NCBI GenBank assembly: GCA_002433595.1
Contig: DJIL01000046.1
Coordinates: forward strand, 1-41,803
Reading direction: 5' to 3'
Origin: a bacterium UBP8_UBA6595
GTDB taxonomy: Bacteria; Margulisbacteria; Marinamargulisbacteria; UBA6595
DNA: 41,803 nucleotides
Position numbers and translations under genes: made by a program
Shown here: piece by piece, positions 24,544 through 31,400 of the stretch
Layout: every line of letters starts with the position of its first letter
Numbering within the stretch: the first letter of the stretch is position 1
The notes under the pieces: model-generated
The model's database searches: none
Told to the model about the DNA's origin: nothing
What the model saw: the letters and a program-made list of their open reading frames with translations, nothing else

Positions 24544-25760
24544 GCGCGGTCGTTTTGACGCAAACAACCCCCGTGTTATCCAATTGGGCTGGTACGTTAG
24601 CGGGGCAACGGGTTTTAGTTCGTGTGGATTTCAATGTCCCGTTTCGATCCAACGGCACTATTGCCGATCAAGCCCGTATTATCGAATCCCTACCCACTTT
24701 AAATTTTTTAATCCAAGAACAGGCTCGAATTGTTTTAATTTCTCATCTCGGCCGACCCGATGGCCCATCCAAGCGGCATCGACTCTTACCGGTTGCAGAG
24801 GCACTGGCTACCCACCTGGGGCAAGCCGTACAGTACTGCCCATCCCCCATTGATAGTGCTGAAACGCTTGCCATGGTTAACGCCATGAGCAACGGCCACG
24901 TATTGCTACTAGAAAACATTCGGTTTGATCCCCGCGAAAGTGTCAACGACCCTGTATTTTCTAAAGTTTTAGCCAACTTAGGTGAACGATTTGTATTTGA
25001 TGCGTTTGGTGTAGCACACCGTTCCCATGCGTCCACGGCTGGTATTACGGCGCATTTACCCAGTTGTGTCGGTTTTCTGGTTGAAACAGAGTTGCGCTAT
25101 TTAAATACAATTTTAAGCCAACCCGATTCCCCAAAACTAGCCATTATTGGTGGCGCAAAAATATCTACAAAATTGGGCGTTTTGCAAAATTTGTTGGGCC
25201 GTGTAGACCAGTTGGTAATTGGGGGTGCGATGATGTTTACTTTGCTCAAAGCACAAGGGTTTTCAATTGGAGATTCGCTATGCGAGCCCAATTTGATAGA
25301 TACTGCCGCGGCTTTTTTAGCTGCAGCCGCCACGAGTTCGACTGAATTATATATTGCTGAAGACGCGCGATGTGCCCCTGGGTTTAAAGCCAAAACAGCC
25401 GATGTTTACCCCACAACGGCGTTGCCCGATGGCCATATGGGTTTGGATATTGGCCCGGCCAGTATCGCCTACATTGAGCGTTGGGTTCAAAACGCTAAAA
25501 CTATCATTTGGAATGGCCCGTTGGGTGCCTTTGAATCGCCATTGTTTTCATCAGGCACGCGGTCTATTGGACAAGCGGTTGCTCGAAATACGGGAATCAG
25601 TGTGGTTGGCGGGGGGGACTCGGTTCAAGCCATTCATGATTTTGACATTGACCCATCAGGCATTAGCCACATTTCAACTGGTGGAGGTGCTTGTTTAGCC
25701 GTTCTTGAGGGGCAGCCTTTACCCAGTATTTCGGCTATTCAATCATGTCCAAAAGCTTAG
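24540..25760 (+). CDS. pgk: Phosphoglycerate kinase
   Basis: A 406-residue PGK, which makes ATP from 1,3-bisphosphoglycerate. RVDFNVPF near 29-36 binds the phosphoglycerate, SHLGRP follows near 69, ENIRFDP near 125, and DAFGVAHRSHAS is near 155-166. The C-terminal nucleotide domain has GGAKISTKLGVL near 200, NGPLGAFE near 326 and GGGDSV near 358, whose glycines are coded by a G7 run. It starts in the gap overlap. Its last 16 bases overlap the small membrane-protein gene that follows. Confidence 0.97.
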   Translation: MSAVVLTQTTPVLSNWAGTLAGQRVLVRVDFNVPFRSNGTIADQARIIESLPTLNFLIQEQARIVLISHLGRPDGPSKRHRLLPVAEALATHLGQAVQYCPSPIDSAETLAMVNAMSNGHVLLLENIRFDPRESVNDPVFSKVLANLGERFVFDAFGVAHRSHASTAGITAHLPSCVGFLVETELRYLNTILSQPDSPKLAIIGGAKISTKLGVLQNLLGRVDQLVIGGAMMFTLLKAQGFSIGDSLCEPNLIDTAAAFLAAAATSSTELYIAEDARCAPGFKAKTADVYPTTALPDGHMGLDIGPASIAYIERWVQNAKTIIWNGPLGAFESPLFSSGTRSIGQAVARNTGISVVGGGDSVQAIHDFDIDPSGISHISTGGGACLAVLEGQPLPSISAIQSCPKA

Positions 25761-25960
25761 CTCAAACGATTGAAACATTACATACAAAAAAAAGCCATTT
25801 AATCACACCCGTTGCTCGACAGGCTCAAGCACCCAAAACTCGCCCCCTCTTACCCCTTGTTTATCGACTGTTTTTAGGCATCGTTCACGGTATTGGCCTG
25901 GGCATGGGATGGCAACTAATTCAACTTATACAATCGTGGGCTACGCTGTGGCTACGCTAA
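25745..25960 (+). CDS. DUF5665-like small membrane protein
   Basis: A 71-residue protein: basic N-terminal 35 residues, then a hydrophobic segment (about 39-63) containing FLGIVHGIGLGMGWQLI. This resembles the G-A/H-G-x-G-x-x-x-G membrane motif of DUF5665 proteins, a small family of unknown function. The gene overlaps the end of pgk by 16 bases and ends 8 bp before lspA, so it is translated in a coupled run. The short length limits certainty, but its tight packing and membrane pattern support a real gene. Confidence 0.6.
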   Translation: MSKSLAQTIETLHTKKSHLITPVARQAQAPKTRPLLPLVYRLFLGIVHGIGLGMGWQLIQLIQSWATLWLR

Positions 25961-25968
25961 AAAGAAGA

Positions 25969-26412
25969 ATGGCTCGGTGGACGGGGCACTATTTAGCTCT
26001 GGGGCTAGGCATTGGCTTGGATCAGTTGACTAAATACATCGGTTTTACAGTATTACCTGCGTATACACCGATTGGTGTGTTTCCCGGCATTGCCTTGCAA
26101 TTGGTCTACAACCGTGGCGCCGCTTATGGGTTTTTTGCGGGTCAAACTCCCTGGCTGGTGGGTATTGCTAGCTTATTTAGCCTATATTTTATGGCAACAT
26201 TTCATGTTGTTCGGTGGAAGACGCCATCCCCACTGGGTAGCCGACTCCTAATTATTGGCGCATTGGGTAATTTACTGGATCGTGTCATTCATGGCTTTGT
26301 CATTGATTTTATTTCAATCGGTCGATTTCCCGTGTTTAATCTAGCCGACATATGCATCACCGTAGGCGTGGGGCTTCTAATTTATCGTAGTTTAAAACAG
26401 TCATGCATTTAA
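25969..26412 (+). CDS. lspA: Lipoprotein signal peptidase (signal peptidase II)
   Basis: A 147-residue inner-membrane aspartyl protease that removes signal peptides from diacylglyceryl-modified prolipoproteins. Four membrane segments are seen, with DQLTK (18-22), YNRGAAYGFF (47-56), GNLLDRVIHG (100-109, catalytic Asp104) and FNLADICI (123-130, catalytic Asp127). I chose ATG 25969, 8 bases after the preceding stop and behind AGAAG; the frame is open upstream to 25909, but those residues overlap the preceding gene and are not typical. Its end overlaps the next start by 10 bases. Confidence 0.93.
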   Translation: MARWTGHYLALGLGIGLDQLTKYIGFTVLPAYTPIGVFPGIALQLVYNRGAAYGFFAGQTPWLVGIASLFSLYFMATFHVVRWKTPSPLGSRLLIIGALGNLLDRVIHGFVIDFISIGRFPVFNLADICITVGVGLLIYRSLKQSCI

Positions 26413-27077
26413 ATTTTTTATATGAGGATAATGATCTGGGCATTGTACATAAGCCCGCTGGAATGTTAACGCACCCAGCCGCCAAGCGTGAAGCGCTTCC
26501 GGCTGTATCGGACGCGTTGGTTGAACTGTGGGGATCCGCCTTTGACCGTACTGCTTTTGACCCATTACGCCCGGGTATTGTGCATCGATTAGATTGCGAT
26601 ACTAGTGGGCTGTTGGTAGTGGCCAAACATGCCACCAGCCACGCCATGCTTAGCGAACAGTTTAAGGCTCGTTCGGTGGTTAAACGCTACATTGCTGCGG
26701 TGCGTGGCCGAGTTCATGCCGATGAATTTATACTAACTGAGCCCCTCCGGCGAGTTCGCGGCCGAAGCCATTACAAAATGATGGCCCAAACCCACCCAGA
26801 CGCTAAAGATGCCGAAACTCATTGCGAATGCCTGTATCGGACATCCACTAAATCTATTGTATTGGTTACGCCAAAAACTGGCCGAACCCACCAAATTCGT
26901 GTGCATTTAGCCAATAAAAATCACCCGCTTATCGGCGATCGTCTCTATGGAAAATCTAGCAAACAATACCCCGGACACCTCCTTCATGCCTGCTATCTTG
27001 AGTTCACCCACCCCACAACACAAAAGCGGCTGGCATTTCAACTCAATGCCCCGGCTTGGGCCGCCTACTCACATTAA
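26403..27077 (+). CDS. RluD/RluA-family pseudouridine synthase
   Basis: A 224-residue RNA pseudouridine synthase. The catalytic motif HRLDCDTSGL lies at 61-70 (Asp64). VHKPAGMLTHP (15-25) and the C-terminal KTGRTHQIRVHLA and GDRLYG are also family hallmarks. It lacks the N-terminal S4 RNA-binding domain present in RluC and RluD, so it is a minimal RluA-like enzyme; the target (23S rRNA or tRNA) cannot be told. The start overlaps lspA, a pairing seen in many genomes. Its TAA shares a TTAA palindrome with the stop of convergent tyrA. Confidence 0.92.
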   Translation: MHLNFLYEDNDLGIVHKPAGMLTHPAAKREALPAVSDALVELWGSAFDRTAFDPLRPGIVHRLDCDTSGLLVVAKHATSHAMLSEQFKARSVVKRYIAAVRGRVHADEFILTEPLRRVRGRSHYKMMAQTHPDAKDAETHCECLYRTSTKSIVLVTPKTGRTHQIRVHLANKNHPLIGDRLYGKSSKQYPGHLLHACYLEFTHPTTQKRLAFQLNAPAWAAYSH

Positions 27078-27904
27078 TTGGGAAATAATGTATCGCGGCG
27101 ATTTTTGGCTGATACCAGCCAGCTGAATAATTGATTGGGATCTGTCTTGAGCATTCCTAGAATATGATCCAGCTCATCCCGAATGTTCTGCAATCCAGCC
27201 GCAATAGCCGCCGTATTTTCTCGGCACACAGCCACCCCCCATACCGGATCATGGGCCGCCACACGGGTCGTATCGCGCAATCCTGGCCCAACCACTGGAT
27301 CGACAGCATGGCCTTGGGTAGCGCCCACCGTCAAGCACGCCATTAGATACGGAATATGAGACGTTAAAGCGACCCCTTGATCATGGGCATGGGCATCCAA
27401 CACAACGGGGTTCATCGCCATGCCAGCAATCCATTGTATAAAGAGGGGAACCGCCGGACATTCGGGTACTTGGGGAACAACAACATACTGACCGGAATCC
27501 AATATCTGTAACCCAGCATGTTCGATGCCCATCTTTTCAGAGCCCATCATCGGGTGCCCGCCAATGTAATGTTGATTGGCTTTAAGCGGTACTGACATAA
27601 ACGGCGTTTTTACACTGGCAATATCGGAAAAAGTAACCGGGCTTTGAATATGCTCCGATGCTTCGATTAGTGCGACTCGAACCTGCGCGATAGGCGTGCA
27701 TACAATGACTAAATCCAGTGCCGTGGGCAATGCTGATATACTAGATACTGCCGCCATCACCCACCCGTTATCACACGCACGCGCTTGCGTTGTACGATCC
27801 GGATCCACGCCATACCGTTCAGTATCCGGATAATACTGCGCAATACGCGCTGCTAAAGACCCCCCCATAACCCCCAGCCCCACAATGCCAATCCGCTTAT
27901 ACAT
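27074..27904 (-). CDS. tyrA: Prephenate dehydrogenase
   Basis: A 276-residue TyrA, which oxidatively decarboxylates prephenate to hydroxyphenylpyruvate for tyrosine. The Rossmann motif IGIVGLGVMGGSLAARI opens the protein (5-21). GGHPMMGSE near 121-129 carries the family's conserved catalytic His, and SHIPYLMA lies near 195. No regulatory ACT domain is attached. I chose ATG 27904 (MYKRIGIVG), overlapping the aroH stop by 8 bases; the longer frame to 27934 adds residues within aroH. It could instead prefer arogenate, which cannot be judged here. Last gene of the long minus-strand array. Confidence 0.9.
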   Translation of the reverse strand: MYKRIGIVGLGVMGGSLAARIAQYYPDTERYGVDPDRTTQARACDNGWVMAAVSSISALPTALDLVIVCTPIAQVRVALIEASEHIQSPVTFSDIASVKTPFMSVPLKANQHYIGGHPMMGSEKMGIEHAGLQILDSGQYVVVPQVPECPAVPLFIQWIAGMAMNPVVLDAHAHDQGVALTSHIPYLMACLTVGATQGHAVDPVVGPGLRDTTRVAAHDPVWGVAVCRENTAAIAAGLQNIRDELDHILGMLKTDPNQLFSWLVSAKNRRDTLFPN

Positions 27905-28259
27905 TGTGATCGGGACGCAGCTGCTTTGCGTCACCCAAATAAATATGCTGAATTAACGCTTGCGCCGTTTCAGTATTCACATGCACCAATATTCGGATAC
28001 ACTGCGGCAATCCCCCAGGTACATTAATTTCATTCAAACACAATAATGGCGTGTGAACCAATCCCATTTCCCGTGCTGCTGCTGCTGGAAATGCAGCATT
28101 TAAGTCCGGGGTTACTGAAAAAAATACGGAAGCAATATCCGAAATATTGACAGCGTTTTCCTCTAAAATAGCCGCTAAACAATCGGTAGTAGCGGATAAA
28201 ATATCGGCGGCTGTATTGGATACACAAACTGTGGCTCCCCGAATCCCTCTTACAGGCAT
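27897..28259 (-). CDS. aroH: Monofunctional chorismate mutase (AroH type)
   Basis: A 120-residue AroH-class chorismate mutase (trimeric pseudo-alpha/beta barrel, not the helical AroQ class), which converts chorismate to prephenate. RGIRGATV at the N-terminus (4-11) contains the active-site Arg. SVTPDLNAAFPAAAARE (48-64), LCLNEINVPGGLPQCIR (73-89; Glu and Arg that stabilise the transition state) and HIYLGDA (105-111; active-site Tyr) match the Bacillus enzyme almost position by position. It overlaps birA by 10 bases and tyrA by 8, so prephenate is made and used by adjacent products. Confidence 0.95.
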   Translation of the reverse strand: MPVRGIRGATVCVSNTAADILSATTDCLAAILEENAVNISDIASVFFSVTPDLNAAFPAAAAREMGLVHTPLLCLNEINVPGGLPQCIRILVHVNTETAQALIQHIYLGDAKQLRPDHNV

Positions 28260-28777
28260 TTAGAAACCTCATGGGCTATTTCTGAAACAAACATAGATTC
28301 ATTATACGATTGGCCGGTTACTTGTCGCAATGATACAGCCTGATTGCGGCTATCTATTGAAATTGATAATTGGTTAATATTGAGCCCAATTCCAATCAAA
28401 ACCATACGAATAGCGGGGTCATTTGTACCCAAAGATTCGCATAAAACCCCCCCCAGTTTTTGATCCCCGATCATAATATCGTTGGGTTGTTTTACCCATG
28501 AACAAACATATGGACTTACAACCAACTGGCAAGCGTTCGCTACTTGTTCAGGAATATGGGTTGGCGTTCGAAGCACACTTTCTGTCGCCATTGGGAGAAC
28601 CACCGTCATATAAATCCCGCCTCTGTCTGATACCCACGGCCGCCCCCGTTGACCACTGCCCTGCGTTTGCTGCCGCGCCCATACAACAAGCCCGGACGGT
28701 ACTTTTCCATAATGCGCCAAGCATCGCCGCGCTTGCGCTTGGGTAGAATCTACGGAGGGCAGCACCCAATAGTACAT
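28250..28777 (-). CDS. birA: Biotin-[acetyl-CoA carboxylase] ligase (short form)
   Basis: A 175-residue biotin protein ligase that activates biotin as biotinyl-AMP and attaches it to the carrier domain of biotin enzymes. DSTQ near 10 and QTQGSGQRGRPW (37-48) are the substrate and biotinyl-AMP binding motifs, a variant of the usual GRGRRGR.W. KQPNDIMIGDQKLGGVLCE (96-114) contains the catalytic-type Lys and the conserved Lys of KLGG. It has neither the N-terminal DNA-binding domain nor the C-terminal domain of E. coli BirA, so it should not repress genes. Its ATG directly follows the stop of the kinase-like gene. The KLGG Gly pair is coded by G8. Confidence 0.88.
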   Translation of the reverse strand: MYYWVLPSVDSTQAQARRCLAHYGKVPSGLVVWARQQTQGSGQRGRPWVSDRGGIYMTVVLPMATESVLRTPTHIPEQVANACQLVVSPYVCSWVKQPNDIMIGDQKLGGVLCESLGTNDPAIRMVLIGIGLNINQLSISIDSRNQAVSLRQVTGQSYNESMFVSEIAHEVSKCL

Positions 28778-29974
28778 TTAAAATTGCGCCCTAATTGTTG
28801 GGTATAGAGCCTGTGGATTCACCCCCAATCGTTCCTGAGCCAATGTGCAAATTTGATCAACAATTGACGTACCCGATACCGAAAAAAATGTGGTTCGATC
28901 CTGCGAATTTTGGTATTGATACATATTAAAGTTCGAGTCTTTGAGTAGGGATGGATCGGCATGAATCAGTTGATAAAACCAAGGTTTAATCGCCTTTCGA
29001 AACCAAAACTCAGCATAGTAATCTCGGTACCATGTTTGACGATGCCAGCCCTGGTGCTGACAATGATTGCGCAACACAACAATACGATGCGCCACTACCG
29101 AATCAAATTGCGCCCCAATATCGGGCCCGCAGTCCCAGGAAAAGGCTCGTAATGCCGCATATTGGTCTGAAATAAATTGAATCGTATCGGTATAAACAGC
29201 AAAGAATTGAGGCAGTTGGTGCGGATCCAATGCATTGATTTCAGATACCCCTCCTTGAATATATTGAGCCAACCAATCATCATTGTTTGGGTAAAATAAA
29301 TACCCCACATCAATGGGCAACACCGCGCCTGAATCCGATAAAATATAATTATTACCATGACGATCACCACGCCCAAACACATCCCCCAGCGCCGCATGCC
29401 GAGCCAGCTCCACCACGTTTTCTGGATGCGCAGCATGGCCCGATACCCCCAATTCATACGCCGTTATATCCCCCAAGTAATCCGATACTCGCCAATGGCG
29501 CCCCCCCACCGTATAACAGTCTGTACGATACGACGGCCATCCCAACTGATCTAGCACCGCAATAAAGTAACTGTGATAGCACGCTGCTTCGGGCTTTACA
29601 GTAACCGCGACACGGTTTGAGTTTCGACTGTACAGCACTTGGTAAACCGATTGGCTAGCGCCAATATCTTGCGCATCCACCAAGTCTCCCCCCCCTACAA
29701 ATGCGTCTATGTGCGCCCAAATACCCGCCGCTTTCAGTTTCTGCTTCACTAGGCTGCAGCGATGATCCAACGCTAATTTATTAAATAGCTGCCGCCGAAG
29801 TTCGCAGTGAATATTCCCATATAAACTGCCTGGCTTTCGCTGAAAAGCCAACGTGAACTGCGTATCCGTTTGGTAATAGTCCGCCACCTCTTTTTCTGAA
29901 ATTGGCCAAACATGATCCGGATGCGTAACCCCTGAGAAAACGGCTACTGTATCAGAAGCTGTGGATAATAACAC
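28778..29974 (-). CDS. Orphan PI3/4-kinase-like protein
   Basis: A 398-residue protein with a kinase core resembling the phosphatidylinositol 3/4-kinase and related atypical kinase fold. Catalytic loop GDRHGNNYIL (203-212) matches the G-D-R-H-x-x-N of PI3/4 kinases, and PIDVGYLF (220-227) matches their I-D-F-G metal loop, with Gly224 kept and Phe replaced by Val. VAVTVKPEA (122-130) is a plausible beta-3 strand with the ATP-binding Lys127. The N-terminal 100 residues and C-terminal 130 residues match nothing I know. No signal or membrane segment. Start is GTG, overlapping gltX by 23 bases; the stop abuts birA. HipA-like or LanM-dehydratase-like ancestry are alternatives. Substrate (lipid, protein or small molecule) is unknown. 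Confidence 0.6.
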   Translation of the reverse strand: MLLSTASDTVAVFSGVTHPDHVWPISEKEVADYYQTDTQFTLAFQRKPGSLYGNIHCELRRQLFNKLALDHRCSLVKQKLKAAGIWAHIDAFVGGGDLVDAQDIGASQSVYQVLYSRNSNRVAVTVKPEAACYHSYFIAVLDQLGWPSYRTDCYTVGGRHWRVSDYLGDITAYELGVSGHAAHPENVVELARHAALGDVFGRGDRHGNNYILSDSGAVLPIDVGYLFYPNNDDWLAQYIQGGVSEINALDPHQLPQFFAVYTDTIQFISDQYAALRAFSWDCGPDIGAQFDSVVAHRIVVLRNHCQHQGWHRQTWYRDYYAEFWFRKAIKPWFYQLIHADPSLLKDSNFNMYQYQNSQDRTTFFSVSGTSIVDQICTLAQERLGVNPQALYPTIRAQF

Positions 29975-31400
29975 GACACCGATCCTGCAAAATAGACATC
30001 GGGTATACGCTTAGTAGTGTCGTTAAGTCTGGTCCTGATGTTTCCCCAGATACGACCAATCGAACGGTTTTAAACACCAACCCCGTTGGCATTTTAAGCG
30101 TTTTCACAACCCCCATTAGTGTTGCTTTCAATGTTGCTTTGTCTGAAAACTCACTCAGTGGCAACCAAGCGGTATGCACAGCGGTCACAATTGTTTTTTG
30201 ATCATCTGTCCATGCAGTCTCTCGCAATTGTATTTGCCGCTGATCGTCTGTTCGAGCATACACTGCAAGGACTGTATTAATTTGGTCCAATCGCTCAATA
30301 CTGTCACGCACTGAATCAAACACAAGGTCTATGCGATTGTGTGGAACTTGTTTGGCAATACTCGCCATTAACGCTGGCTCGATAAATGGGTGCACAGCCG
30401 ATTGAAAAGCAGACAAGCTTAATTGCTTAATGTATTGCTTGTTCATCCAGGTCAGTTTTTGCGTATCAAAAATAGCCCCGGCTTTATTAATGCGGTCCAA
30501 CGAAAACTGTTGAATAATATCCGCCACTGGCTGAATCTCTTTGCCATCGGGCGCAGACCAGCCCAATAAGGCTAAATAATTAACAATGGCTGCGGGCAAA
30601 AACCCCTGCGCCTGATAATCCGTAATGGCCGTCGCCCCATGCCGCTTGGATAATTTGCTGCGATCCGTTCCTAAGATAATAGGAAAGTGCCCAAATATGG
30701 GGATGTCCTGGCCCGCTGGCAACAAGGCCTGAAATAACAAAATATGCTTGGGTGTATTGGAAATATGATCTTCCCCACGCAACACATGGGTAATGCCCAT
30801 GGCAATATCATCCGCAACAACGGCAACGTGGTAACTGGGCATTCCATCAGACTTCGCCAAAATAAAATCCGATAGTAAGGCCAAATCAAACGTAATCGAC
30901 CCCCGAATGGCATCCAAAAAAGTGACTTCGCCCGATTCTGGAACTGCAAAGCGAATTGTATAGGGCTGGTTCGCTTTTAGTCGGTCTTGAATCTCGGCTT
31001 CGGATAAGCCCCGACAGTTTCGCGAATATCGATACGGTTGCTTGGCTGCATCAGCCGCCGCTTTTTCGGCTGCTAATTCCGCTTCAGTACAAAAACATCG
31101 GTAAGCCTGTTTCGAATCCACCAGCTGGTGGATAACAGCTTGATACGACCGTTCTGATTGCCGGTACGGCCCACTCGCACTCGCTATGTCTGGACCTTCG
31201 TCATAATTCAACCCAATCCAGTCGATTCCCGCCATAATATTTGTTTCAAATTCAGATGTTGATCGGTCTTTGTCTGTATCTTCAATACGAACAATATAGG
31301 TACCGCCGTACCGTTTGGCAAATAACCAGTTAAACAAGGCTGTTCGCAACGAGCCAATGTGCAAATTTCCAGTCGGCGACGGTGCAAATCGAACCCTCAC
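29952..31400 (-). CDS. gltX: Glutamyl-tRNA synthetase
   Basis: A 482-residue class I synthetase charging tRNA-Glu. RFAPSPTGNLHIGSLRTALF (4-23) contains the HIGH-type motif HIGS. The KMSKS-type motif is SKLSKRHG near 246-253. CFC near 102 with Cys near 130 (SRNCRGLS) may form the Zn site of the acceptor-binding domain. Length fits bacterial GluRS (about 470-490). The GTG start directly follows the aconitase TAA with no gap. It could be a non-discriminating form that also charges tRNA-Gln; no gatABC or glnS is in the window to decide. Its end overlaps the orphan kinase gene. Confidence 0.96.
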   Translation of the reverse strand: MRVRFAPSPTGNLHIGSLRTALFNWLFAKRYGGTYIVRIEDTDKDRSTSEFETNIMAGIDWIGLNYDEGPDIASASGPYRQSERSYQAVIHQLVDSKQAYRCFCTEAELAAEKAAADAAKQPYRYSRNCRGLSEAEIQDRLKANQPYTIRFAVPESGEVTFLDAIRGSITFDLALLSDFILAKSDGMPSYHVAVVADDIAMGITHVLRGEDHISNTPKHILLFQALLPAGQDIPIFGHFPIILGTDRSKLSKRHGATAITDYQAQGFLPAAIVNYLALLGWSAPDGKEIQPVADIIQQFSLDRINKAGAIFDTQKLTWMNKQYIKQLSLSAFQSAVHPFIEPALMASIAKQVPHNRIDLVFDSVRDSIERLDQINTVLAVYARTDDQRQIQLRETAWTDDQKTIVTAVHTAWLPLSEFSDKATLKATLMGVVKTLKMPTGLVFKTVRLVVSGETSGPDLTTLLSVYPMSILQDRCRVIIHSF

